DNA of 36,936 bases from Lachnospiraceae bacterium (GTDB taxonomy: Bacteria; Bacillota; Clostridia; Lachnospirales; Lachnospiraceae). A program made the position numbers and the translations under genes. The notes under the pieces are model-generated. The model was not told the origin of the DNA. It saw only the letters and a list, made by a program, of their open reading frames with translations, and did no database searches. Of the stretch, positions 1-8,192 are shown one piece after another (the first letter of the stretch is position 1; each line of letters opens with the position of its first letter). The stretch spans positions 1-36,936 of the forward strand of contig JAFZDQ010000059.1 of assembly GCA_017561085.1 (NCBI GenBank). Direction: 5' to 3'.

Positions 1-627
1 GGCATCTACCGCATCCTGATCTACTGCCGTCTGAAGCCCCGTTTCCGGGTCCGTGCCTGTCTCTCCGCCGTCCGCAGCACCGTCTGTCACATCTGCTTCG
101 TCTAAATCGGGACTGCCGCCAGCCTGGAATACATATGCATCGGAAAGCTGTATAAAGGTCTCTTCCTCCGAAAGCACCGGGGATTCTGAAGATTCTTCTG
201 AAGTCTCTTCTGTGGCAAACGCTTCTTCCGCGGGTTCTGCGGTCGCTTCCGGTGTCTCTGAAGGTGCCTCTGAAGATTCCTCTGCGGCAACAGGTGTCTC
301 CGCGGACTCTGCGACCTCTTCCGGCATCTCCGAAGGTGCCTCTGAAGATTTCTCTGTAGCAACAGACTCTTCCGTGGGCTCAGCAGTCACTTCCGGCATC
401 TCTGAAGGTGCCTCTGAAGATTCCTCTGCGGCAACAGGTGTCTCCATCGGCTCTGCAATCTCTTCCGGCATCTCCGAAGGCATAGCAGATTCTTCCGGCT
501 GTTCGGAAGACACGACTGTACTTTCAGGTACAGATTCCCCTCTCGGTTCTGCCGCCAAAACAGGCATCGCAAAACTCTGGGAAAGCATTCCTAATATTAA
601 TAAACCTATCAGCAATTTTTTCTTCAT
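1..627 (-). CDS. Secreted protein with acidic Pro/Glu repeat stalk (N-terminal part only)
   Basis: This reading frame runs off the left edge; 209 codons are visible, so most of the protein may be missing. The N-terminus has a Lys-rich start, a hydrophobic core and a likely signal-peptidase site near the VLAAEP sequence (residues 23-28). Residues 55-150 are four tandem 24-residue repeats rich in Glu, Pro, Ala and Ser, followed by an acidic Gly/Asp-rich stretch. The ATG at 627 has an AGGAG-like site about 13 bases upstream and a good promoter at 665-693. The layout matches the two large genes beside it, so it is probably a third member of this secreted set. The function-bearing part lies outside the window. 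Other frames across this stretch are low-complexity shadows. Confidence 0.85.
   Translation of the reverse strand, partial: MKKKLLIGLLILGMLSQSFAMPVLAAEPRGESVPESTVVSSEQPEESAMPSEMPEEIAEPMETPVAAEESSEAPSEMPEVTAEPTEESVATEKSSEAPSEMPEEVAESAETPVAAEESSEAPSETPEATAEPAEEAFATEETSEESSESPVLSEEETFIQLSDAYVFQAGGSPDLDEADVTDGAADGGETGTDPETGLQTAVDQDAVDA
178..465 (-). repeat. Four tandem 72-bp coding repeats
   Basis: Four in-frame 72-base units encode four 24-residue acidic repeats (residues 55-78, 79-102, 103-126 and 127-150) of the truncated secreted protein. Units one and three share an identical 39-base block, at 407-445 and 263-301, exactly 144 bases apart. The fourth unit is the most diverged. Such repeats usually form an extended stalk and can change in copy number by slippage. 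Confidence 0.9.
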
Positions 628-664
628 AAATGTACGATTTCTCCTATCGTTTCTCACTAATTCC

Positions 665-693
665 ATTCTAAAAAAAACCGCTTTTTTTGTAAA
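665..693 (-). promoter_or_regulatory. Sigma-A-like promoter of the truncated secreted-protein gene
   Basis: On the minus strand, a -35 box TTTACA (693-688) is followed after 17 bases by a -10 box TAGAAT (670-665). The predicted leader is about 30 bases. The spacer is unusual, being an A-run followed by a T-run around GCGG. Confidence 0.65.
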
Positions 694-759
694 GAAAAAC
701 CCACCAAACTAGTACTAATTGACGGGCATCCGGGCATATTTAAATGCAAGCGTTTCCGC

Positions 760-794
760 AAAAAACCTCCGGGAATCTTTCGACTCCCGGAGGT
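760..794 (-). terminator. Rho-independent terminator after the 2385-residue protein gene
   Basis: A perfect 10-bp inverted repeat, 765-774 with 785-794, encloses a 10-base loop. On the minus strand it is followed by a run of T (complement of the A-run at 760-765). It lies about 45 bases past the stop codon. Confidence 0.85.
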
Positions 795-839
795 AATTTC
801 ATTTACTGATATCTTTTCACTATTTTACTTACGTGCTGA

Positions 840-3800
840 TTATTTCAGTTTCAACTTATAAGTAATGGTTTGTGACTTCATGTTTCCGCCCTGTTCTGCA
901 AATACTACTTCCATTTTCAGTTTGTAGGTCTTGTTCTTTGCACACATCTGATACAAATCTTTCTGGCTTACACAGAATCTGTAATCGTCATACCAGTAGT
1001 CCAAATCATTGGTATAGTTAAGTAATCTGATATCTGCAATTTCCACATAATTATTCTTCGCGGAGGTCGCATTTACAAACAACTCAAATTGATTATCCGC
1101 ATCGCGGAATAATGCACTGCGCATGGGCATAAGCGCAAATTTCACTTTACCCTGGGTAAGCTTAATTGTCTGTACGCTTCCTCTTATTTCATAATACTCA
1201 CCGTTTGGACCTTCTACCTGGAATACAGGCTGAACCTTATAGCCGTAATCTACCAGAAGCGGCTGATAATTGTAGGCTTTAATCACCAGTTTGCCGTTCT
1301 CATAGTCATTGCTAAACAACTCAGAATCCGCACCTTCCAGCCATCCGTGAACAACCTTTCCGCTTACGTTACTTAGCGTGGGTTTTAAGTAAACAGCCGT
1401 ATTATCTCTGTCAAGAACATCGATGCTTCCGCTCTTCTTCACGGTCAGACATTTCTTCACAGGCTCATCAATAATCTTAACGGTCAGCGTCTTGGTATAT
1501 ACTTTATCTAAAGCCTCTACCTTAACGTCGAACTTATAATTTCCTGTAGCCGGTCTGTCATCTTTATTTCTTGCATTGAATCTTGCCCAGATGTCACCGT
1601 TCTCGCCCCAGGTCTCCAGTACGAAATTATTGTGTAAAATCTTCCTGGATTTTGCATCTTTTCCTGCGAACCAAATGTTCATATCCACATCCGGTCTGGT
1701 CATTCCCTTAAGACTTGCCCGCACATTCGCACTCTGATTCTGATATACCGCTTCATTCACATTCAGGGTGATGGTACTCTTGCTCAACTCTACGGTAGGT
1801 GCTGTCAGTACGGTACTGATGCTGTAAGTCACCTTCACAGGTGATTTCCAGTTTGCTTCCCAAACTCGGAATTCAAGCTTATCTGTCGCTTTAACCATCT
1901 TGCTTTCGCCGTTTATCACGAAGTCTACCCAATTTCCGTAAGTGCTCACATCATAAGAATTGCTTTTCTTAATGGCATTTTCCAAGAAATCTCCGCCCAC
2001 GGGAAGGGCAACATACTGTTTCTTCCCTGCATTCTTAATCCATTCAATCTTACTGATTTCGATACCGTCATTCGTCTTTTTATCATAAATCGCAAATCCG
2101 GTATAATCTAAATTGCTGTTAGGGTACAAAGTATCCTTTGTTGCTGATAAAACAAGCGTCGGCGCTTTGGTCTCAACATCTACTTCAAATTTCTTGGAGT
2201 ATACGCCGTCATAGCCGGGAATCTTATAGGTGAATTTACCTTCTTTATCTTTGCCCTGGGTGCCGTCCTTCACAGCAATTACATATTCAGTCGCAGATTC
2301 ATAATGACCTGTCAACATAATTTCGTAATCACAGTCTGCAAGCTGTAACTCTTCGATTCCTACACTACCACTCACATACATGATTCCGTTTGCTTCATCG
2401 TCCGTATAGAACAGATTTACCGCTTCGGTCTGGTCAAAGGTATAAGTAGGTGTGGTATCTGTAACCTTTACGGAAATCTTCACGTCAAAGCTTTCTCTTG
2501 CAAGTTCTTCGCCTTCAGTTTCCCATACGGTTTCTACATTCTTAAGGGTAAGAGTATAAGTACCCTTAGGTGCTTTTTTATCAATTAATTTGATATCAAA
2601 ATACGTAGCATTTGCATTATATCCGGGATATACGTTACAAATTTCGAAATACTCTGCACCCTCTCCTGCAAGTGTATAATCTTCCGCATTAAGGGAAGCA
2701 AGTCTTACATCAAAATTTGTTACCACGGAAAATCCGCTGACGGATTCATTTGCCCTGTTATTTAACAAAATCTGTTCGCCCACATAATTCGGGGTCAAAT
2801 CCACACTGCCACAGTATATAAAAGTATCACTCTTTATTTCATCGGAGGACTGCAGGCGGATATAGGTATATCCCCGTCCCTTAATTTCATAAGGAATCTT
2901 GGTCAGTACATAATCAGGGTCCGATGTCTTATCTACCTTAATCTTGTCCTTAGGACCAAGTTTGCAAACGCCTTCATCAAGACTGGTAAAGGTCAGTTTG
3001 CTGTAATTATCCTTGGGCATATAGATAATCAGGGTACCCTTTTCGCCAACCTGCCCCTTCTTAGAGGATGCCTGCCATTCTTCCCGTACCCTGTTCCAAT
3101 CGGTTAAGCCTTTTTCTACCACGGTAATGGTATGAGTCGTCTTGGCTATGGTTGCACCGGTCTTGGTATTTACCAGTTTCGCAGTGATGGTCTTTTTACC
3201 TGCGCCCTTTTTCGCATGGTCAAGATCAGCAGTAAAGGAATATCTGTTGGATTCTCCTTCCGAACCGATTCCGGCAGGGTCAGAGGACCATTTCACATCC
3301 AGCACACCTCTTTCAAAGGCTGCTGCTAATTTTTCTGCATTGCCGTTTCTGATATCCGGTATGATATTCAAGAATGCTGTTTCCTTGTCCCAAAGTAACT
3401 CAGGACGATAGTCATAAAAATCACCATTCGCATCTTCTACGTAACCGGAAATCTCAATACGCTCTACCTTCATAATATGAATGTCAATCATTCTTTCCAG
3501 TTCACGTCCGTACTCATCCGTATAAATTGCATTCACAAGGCCAATATCCATATTGGTAAAAGGCGCTGTGCTCATGGCAGGATTCTTAAACCTCCAGCTG
3601 CCCTTTGCATCTTCCGCGGGAACGATTACCGCAGTTTCCAAAGTCGCATCCACGCCCGCGATAAAGTACGCATAAGGGTACTCACCTTCAGGCACGGTTA
3701 ATGCAGGCTCTACTACCACAGTACAGGTCGCGGTTAACTCCGTAACAGGATCTGTAACGGTCACTTTTACCTTACCGGGATTTAACGCTCTGATACCACC

Positions 3801-6800
3801 GTAGAATCTTTCTACTTCGATGGGCTCAATAGGATTTCCGTCTTCATCGGTCTCAATCATCTCTGTACTGATAATCTGTTCAATTACATTTTCACCTTCA
3901 ATGGTTTCAAATTCCCAATCAAGGTCATTATAATCTTTTCCCGCATTGGACGGATAGAACCTGATTGACAAATAATCCTGGGGATTCCAAGCGCCCAAAT
4001 CTTCGGGCAGTTCCATACGGATTTCTTCTCTGCTAAACTGCATTTCCTGCAGCTTGCGCTCTACAAAATTTTTGTACACTTCAAGGCGGGATACACCGCC
4101 TGCCTTGTAACTTGCGCGGTACATTACGTCACCTTCATTTAAGGCTTCTACGGAAGTACCATTGGCTGCGATACGGAGAATACTTGTATCGGCGGAACTC
4201 CAGGAAAGGGTACCCGTATCAGGTGTTTCCTGTGTCTTAATCTTGGCCAGATTGTTTCCATTGTCCTGTACAAAGAGTCTGCTTTCTGCATCCTCCCGCA
4301 GGTCGATGATAGGTGCTACCAGATATTCCGTATCAGCTGCATATTTCGCCAAGTTGCATAAATGCAGGTTGTATACGTTGCCATCGGTATCATTCCAGCA
4401 ATCTGCATAAATATTGGTGAGTGCCAGGCCCTTTTTCTTAAGAACTGCAAGTTCTTTTCCCTCTTCTTCAAAGCCGCCTAAAACATCAGCCATTTTGTCT
4501 GCAAATTCTACACCTTGTGAAACTCTGATTTGCAGTCTCACATCATCAGCCTTATAGCTGTTTTCACCAAAGGTGACGGAAACGCCCTGGCTGCTTACCT
4601 TAGGAGTTACATTAGCATCAATATCCTTGGTAAAAGTACCGGGGTTATCAATATTCCAGTTATAGTCACAGGTATAAGGTGTATCTGTTTCTTCATTGTA
4701 AGTACATTTACAGAAGGTAAAGCCAAGTCCCCTTCCATTTTCACCGGGTTCTTCAATCAGAAGCCCGCTCAAGAAATTGATGTCACTCTTACGGATGGTG
4801 TTCTTTCCGCTTACGAAGGGCTGCTGTACGCCGACACGGGTAAAGCGTTCCATATTCCCCTTTTCAATCTCTTCTGCATAGTAACGGAGCGCTTCTTTTA
4901 ACTCACTTGCAGTAATCTTGCCTCTACCCAAATCATAATTACTGAAGCCTAATTCTCTGCCCCATTCATTATTTACCCAACCGGGGAAATATTCCAAAAT
5001 AACGTATTCCTTGTTATTACTAAGGGCATACAAATCGTTCATAAATGCTAACTTGAGGAATTCTTTCTCTTCTCCGCTTTCTACCCACTTAACAGGTCTT
5101 TCCACGTTTCCAAGCGGGAACAGTCTGTGGCGGATATTCTGGATTTCATCCTCAGGAGCACCTGCAAAAGGCTCACCCATGTAGTTCAGCATATCCTCAG
5201 CCGGTCCGGAACCCTTCAAAAGTTCTACTGCCAGGCTGACAGCGGCGCCGCCCATGTCTTCTTTCTTAGGCAGGGTCAGTTTCAACGCGGGTTGGCCATA
5301 TTCATTAATATAAACATCATACTTTAAGGTCTGGTTTTTAGAAAGAGCCTTGCCCTTGCTGATAAACCAAAGAACATTTCTTTCTTCGTGGTTAAAGTTG
5401 TAATAAATACCTTCACCATTTGTTGCAAGGAGCTTACGTGCCGCATTGTAAACATTCTTATTTACAACGCAAACCCTATCATCTTCTCCTGCCGGAACGG
5501 TCAGATGTACTGCGGTAAATTTCTGACCTTCATAACTCTTCAAAAGTTCTGTGAATGCTTCATTGGAAGCATCCTGTCCTCTGTCCCAAAATTCACGGTA
5601 ATCAATGAACAAACGGTCATCCTGCACTTCACCAAAGTAACGGTTGTCTGCTAACGGGTATACCGTTTCGGAATCATAGGTATTTACATTTTCCAAATAA
5701 ACATTTACATGCTCACCGTAATTTATGTAGGACGCATTTGTGTCCAAATCACCTACTTTAAGGGGAATACCTTCTTCACCCAAACAGTCCTTAATCACTT
5801 CCATATTCGGATTTTCGCTTCCGAAATCAAGGGACAAATCAACTCTGTCTGCGCCGAAGTTTGCACCGGAAACCTTTACGGTAAGTCCGTTTTCGCTATC
5901 TGCATTAAAGATAGCCTCTACTGTTTTATCCTCTGTCTGCTCCTGTGGATACAAAAGCCTCCACTCATAACATTTCTGTGCTTCTCTGTCATTAAAATTA
6001 ATTCTAAGCCACTGCTCATGGTCCTCACTCCACTGCAGATACTCTCTCATGGCATTTAACACATCTGCAGGAATCATTGCTGTTTCTGCAAAAGGATACT
6101 CAATTAAAATTTCATCAAATTTAGCATCGCCGTTTTCAGCCATGATTCTATGAATTTCTTCCGGAGTAATGGAGTCTCTTCCGATGTCGCTCAGGATAAT
6201 GTCAAGACCGGTCGGACTGCCGTCTTCTACCGGCCAGGGATGACCGCCATAAGGGGCATAGGGAGTCAAAACAGTATAGGTAGTGTCCGCCGAAAGCGGT
6301 GTTACACCCTCATTATCGTTATCATATAATACGAACAGCAGACGGGCAGAATCATCGTCTCTCACGATAAAATTGCAGGTTCCGCCTTCTACCTCGTTAC
6401 CCTCCTCATCTCTGATTACAGTCCAATAATTCTCACCCCACTGATAAAAGGCATTCTTCATTGTGGCATTATCAGACATTTCCGCAGAAGCATAGGGTAC
6501 AAAAACTGCGGAGGATGCAGGGAACTCCGTATTTCCCACAGTAATGGTCATACCGCCGCCGGCACCATTAATAGTAATCTCTGTGGATACATCTACATCT
6601 TCCTCTGTTGCAGCAGGATTCACAAATGCCCAATCCTTTTCATGGGCTGTACCTACCGGGAATGCAAAACCAATCTCTGTGTTTTCTTCGGTATACAGTT
6701 CTACTGCCGCATTCCAAACATCCTTAGAAATAGTCTCCTTCACCTGGTCATATGCAATCTCGATGTACCCGAATTTCTCACCGGTTTCATCTCTATGTTC

Positions 6801-7997
6801 CAGACGATAGTTCAAAATATCAATTATGGATTCTTCTGTAAATTCACCATATGCTTCCGCTATATCGGACGCGTTAATGAAAAGTGACTTGTTGACTGCA
6901 TCATATGTACCGATGTAAGTAAGTTCTTCCACTTCACCCTTTTCAGTAAGAATGTAAGTTTCTCCGGAAGTTAATCCTCTTACGTCATATACATTTACAG
7001 AAACTATCGAATTCTCATTCAGATAGTAAACTTCGCCGGTCACTCCTGTTACTTGTGCGCCATCAACCGTTTTTAACACCAATTCGCAATCATCTGCAAA
7101 TATTTCTTTCCACGCACTGATATCAGCATTTGTTGCTTCAAATAAAATCTTACTGCTTACTTCTTCTGCAGAAATCTGTGTATTTTCAAAAACAACTGTA
7201 GCCTCACCCTCATCGTTAATGGCAAAATCAGCTGCTAACTCAACATCTGCAGTAGCATCAGTAATCCCCTGAATATTCCACTCTATTCTATAAGCATTTT
7301 CCAAGTCAAAAAACTTTATGTTAATAGTTGTAACATCATCTGAAATTGCCGCAATGGCATTCCAGACAGCAACATTTACCACACCGGGAATGGATGGATA
7401 TTCAATTAAAATATGTTCAAAAACAGTTCCTGCATTTGCTTCTAAAATTGAAATCAGATTTTCATCCGTAAATTCAATCCCTGCTTCTTCCATTTTTTCA
7501 TAAGTAATATCAAGATGACCGTCATACGAGTCACCTATGTAGGGGACTTCCGCATCAGGAGTTATTTCCGTAATTTCCTGCTCAGAAAGTTCTTCCTCAT
7601 CCCCTTCAACAGGCTCCTGTGTTTCTTCCGGAACAGTGCTTTCCTCTACAGCAGATTCCTGTGCAGGCTCTGCCGTAGGTTCCTCTGAGCCCTCGGGTTC
7701 CATGGCAGGCTCTTCTGTACTTTCAGGCTCCTGCGCAGATGCCTCGGCAGATGCGGGTTCTTCCGTCGCCTCAGGCGCCGCAGTAGGCTCCTCTTCCACA
7801 GAAGAAGGCTCTTCCCCTGTCTCCTCAATTATTTCTTCGATTCCTTCAGTTTCCTGCAAATCAACATCCGATATTACGATATCTTCTGCTGCGTATGCCG
7901 TCATAGACATACCGGGAAGTGAGGAAACCATCAAAACTACAGCCAGTAAAAATGCCAGGCTGCGTTTGTAAATTCTAAACATTTTTCCCTTACCCAT
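840..7997 (-). CDS. Giant secreted multi-domain Ig-like surface protein (2385 aa)
   Basis: This is a 2385-residue exported protein. Residues 1-37 form a signal peptide with a probable cleavage site after AYA. Residues 40-150 are an acidic Glu/Pro/Ala stalk. Five diverged copies of an ~85-residue module follow (about 161-243, 371-460, 597-684, 795-880 and 1015-1118), alternating with beta-rich stretches. From about residue 1260 a series of Ig-like modules begins, the first resembling BIG2 (LSWSSADTSILRI). No catalytic motif, LPXTG, SLH or other anchor is visible, and the C-terminus ends on a beta strand (YKLKLK). The ATG at 7997 is preceded by AAAGGAG four bases upstream; an alternative ATG at codon 6 has a weaker site. 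It has its own promoter and terminator. The role is unknown; adhesion or an extracellular scaffold is an inference from architecture. Confidence 0.9.
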   Translation of the reverse strand: MGKGKMFRIYKRSLAFLLAVVLMVSSLPGMSMTAYAAEDIVISDVDLQETEGIEEIIEETGEEPSSVEEEPTAAPEATEEPASAEASAQEPESTEEPAMEPEGSEEPTAEPAQESAVEESTVPEETQEPVEGDEEELSEQEITEITPDAEVPYIGDSYDGHLDITYEKMEEAGIEFTDENLISILEANAGTVFEHILIEYPSIPGVVNVAVWNAIAAISDDVTTINIKFFDLENAYRIEWNIQGITDATADVELAADFAINDEGEATVVFENTQISAEEVSSKILFEATNADISAWKEIFADDCELVLKTVDGAQVTGVTGEVYYLNENSIVSVNVYDVRGLTSGETYILTEKGEVEELTYIGTYDAVNKSLFINASDIAEAYGEFTEESIIDILNYRLEHRDETGEKFGYIEIAYDQVKETISKDVWNAAVELYTEENTEIGFAFPVGTAHEKDWAFVNPAATEEDVDVSTEITINGAGGGMTITVGNTEFPASSAVFVPYASAEMSDNATMKNAFYQWGENYWTVIRDEEGNEVEGGTCNFIVRDDDSARLLFVLYDNDNEGVTPLSADTTYTVLTPYAPYGGHPWPVEDGSPTGLDIILSDIGRDSITPEEIHRIMAENGDAKFDEILIEYPFAETAMIPADVLNAMREYLQWSEDHEQWLRINFNDREAQKCYEWRLLYPQEQTEDKTVEAIFNADSENGLTVKVSGANFGADRVDLSLDFGSENPNMEVIKDCLGEEGIPLKVGDLDTNASYINYGEHVNVYLENVNTYDSETVYPLADNRYFGEVQDDRLFIDYREFWDRGQDASNEAFTELLKSYEGQKFTAVHLTVPAGEDDRVCVVNKNVYNAARKLLATNGEGIYYNFNHEERNVLWFISKGKALSKNQTLKYDVYINEYGQPALKLTLPKKEDMGGAAVSLAVELLKGSGPAEDMLNYMGEPFAGAPEDEIQNIRHRLFPLGNVERPVKWVESGEEKEFLKLAFMNDLYALSNNKEYVILEYFPGWVNNEWGRELGFSNYDLGRGKITASELKEALRYYAEEIEKGNMERFTRVGVQQPFVSGKNTIRKSDINFLSGLLIEEPGENGRGLGFTFCKCTYNEETDTPYTCDYNWNIDNPGTFTKDIDANVTPKVSSQGVSVTFGENSYKADDVRLQIRVSQGVEFADKMADVLGGFEEEGKELAVLKKKGLALTNIYADCWNDTDGNVYNLHLCNLAKYAADTEYLVAPIIDLREDAESRLFVQDNGNNLAKIKTQETPDTGTLSWSSADTSILRIAANGTSVEALNEGDVMYRASYKAGGVSRLEVYKNFVERKLQEMQFSREEIRMELPEDLGAWNPQDYLSIRFYPSNAGKDYNDLDWEFETIEGENVIEQIISTEMIETDEDGNPIEPIEVERFYGGIRALNPGKVKVTVTDPVTELTATCTVVVEPALTVPEGEYPYAYFIAGVDATLETAVIVPAEDAKGSWRFKNPAMSTAPFTNMDIGLVNAIYTDEYGRELERMIDIHIMKVERIEISGYVEDANGDFYDYRPELLWDKETAFLNIIPDIRNGNAEKLAAAFERGVLDVKWSSDPAGIGSEGESNRYSFTADLDHAKKGAGKKTITAKLVNTKTGATIAKTTHTITVVEKGLTDWNRVREEWQASSKKGQVGEKGTLIIYMPKDNYSKLTFTSLDEGVCKLGPKDKIKVDKTSDPDYVLTKIPYEIKGRGYTYIRLQSSDEIKSDTFIYCGSVDLTPNYVGEQILLNNRANESVSGFSVVTNFDVRLASLNAEDYTLAGEGAEYFEICNVYPGYNANATYFDIKLIDKKAPKGTYTLTLKNVETVWETEGEELARESFDVKISVKVTDTTPTYTFDQTEAVNLFYTDDEANGIMYVSGSVGIEELQLADCDYEIMLTGHYESATEYVIAVKDGTQGKDKEGKFTYKIPGYDGVYSKKFEVDVETKAPTLVLSATKDTLYPNSNLDYTGFAIYDKKTNDGIEISKIEWIKNAGKKQYVALPVGGDFLENAIKKSNSYDVSTYGNWVDFVINGESKMVKATDKLEFRVWEANWKSPVKVTYSISTVLTAPTVELSKSTITLNVNEAVYQNQSANVRASLKGMTRPDVDMNIWFAGKDAKSRKILHNNFVLETWGENGDIWARFNARNKDDRPATGNYKFDVKVEALDKVYTKTLTVKIIDEPVKKCLTVKKSGSIDVLDRDNTAVYLKPTLSNVSGKVVHGWLEGADSELFSNDYENGKLVIKAYNYQPLLVDYGYKVQPVFQVEGPNGEYYEIRGSVQTIKLTQGKVKFALMPMRSALFRDADNQFELFVNATSAKNNYVEIADIRLLNYTNDLDYWYDDYRFCVSQKDLYQMCAKNKTYKLKMEVVFAEQGGNMKSQTITYKLKLK
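4644..7517 (-). repeat. Five diverged ~85-residue modules inside the giant secreted protein
   Basis: The five units share an opening beta strand (LDITY, LFINA, LDIIL, LFIDY, LGFSN), a helix, a second strand (for example ILIEYP, twice), a VWNA/VLNA/VYNA-type helix in most copies, then a strand ending near a Trp (YRIEWN, YEWRLL, VLWFIS, YNWNID). Spacing between unit starts is about 200-225 residues. I do not recognise the family. Confidence 0.7.
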
Positions 7998-8052
7998 AAT
8001 ACTCCTTTCTTTCTCTTCGAAAGCTTTCTTTTATGTAAAACTACTATGAATA

Positions 8053-8082
8053 ATTATAGTACTTTTTGCCCATCGCCGTCAA
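8053..8082 (-). promoter_or_regulatory. Sigma-A-like promoter of the 2385-residue protein gene
   Basis: On the minus strand, a -35 box TTGACG (8082-8077) lies 18 bases from a consensus -10 box TATAAT (8058-8053). The leader is about 50 bases and ends in the AAAGGAG ribosome site. Confidence 0.8.
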
Positions 8083-8106
8083 TAATTATTATCGGAAAAA
8101 CGCATT

Positions 8107-8148
8107 AAAAAAACTTCCGCAACGCTGATTCATCCGCTGCGGAAGTTT
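8107..8148 (-). terminator. Rho-independent terminator after the LRR/Ig protein gene
   Basis: A perfect 11-bp inverted repeat (8111-8121 with 8138-8148) surrounds a 16-base loop and is followed on the minus strand by seven T. It lies between the stop codon at 8193 and the next promoter. Confidence 0.87.
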
Positions 8149-8192
8149 CTCATTTTACATAATTTTTCACATAGGTATCTATGCTTTTCTTT

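Noticed and set aside
53..712. Long plus-strand frame rich in Ser/Ala/Gly
   Set aside because: It is the antisense of the acidic repeat stalk of the minus-strand secreted protein; the minus strand has a signal peptide, ribosome site and promoter.
7636..7971. Plus-strand Ser/Ala-rich frame opposite the signal peptide and stalk of the giant protein
   Set aside because: Low-complexity antisense shadow with no ribosome site; the minus strand carries a coherent signal peptide.
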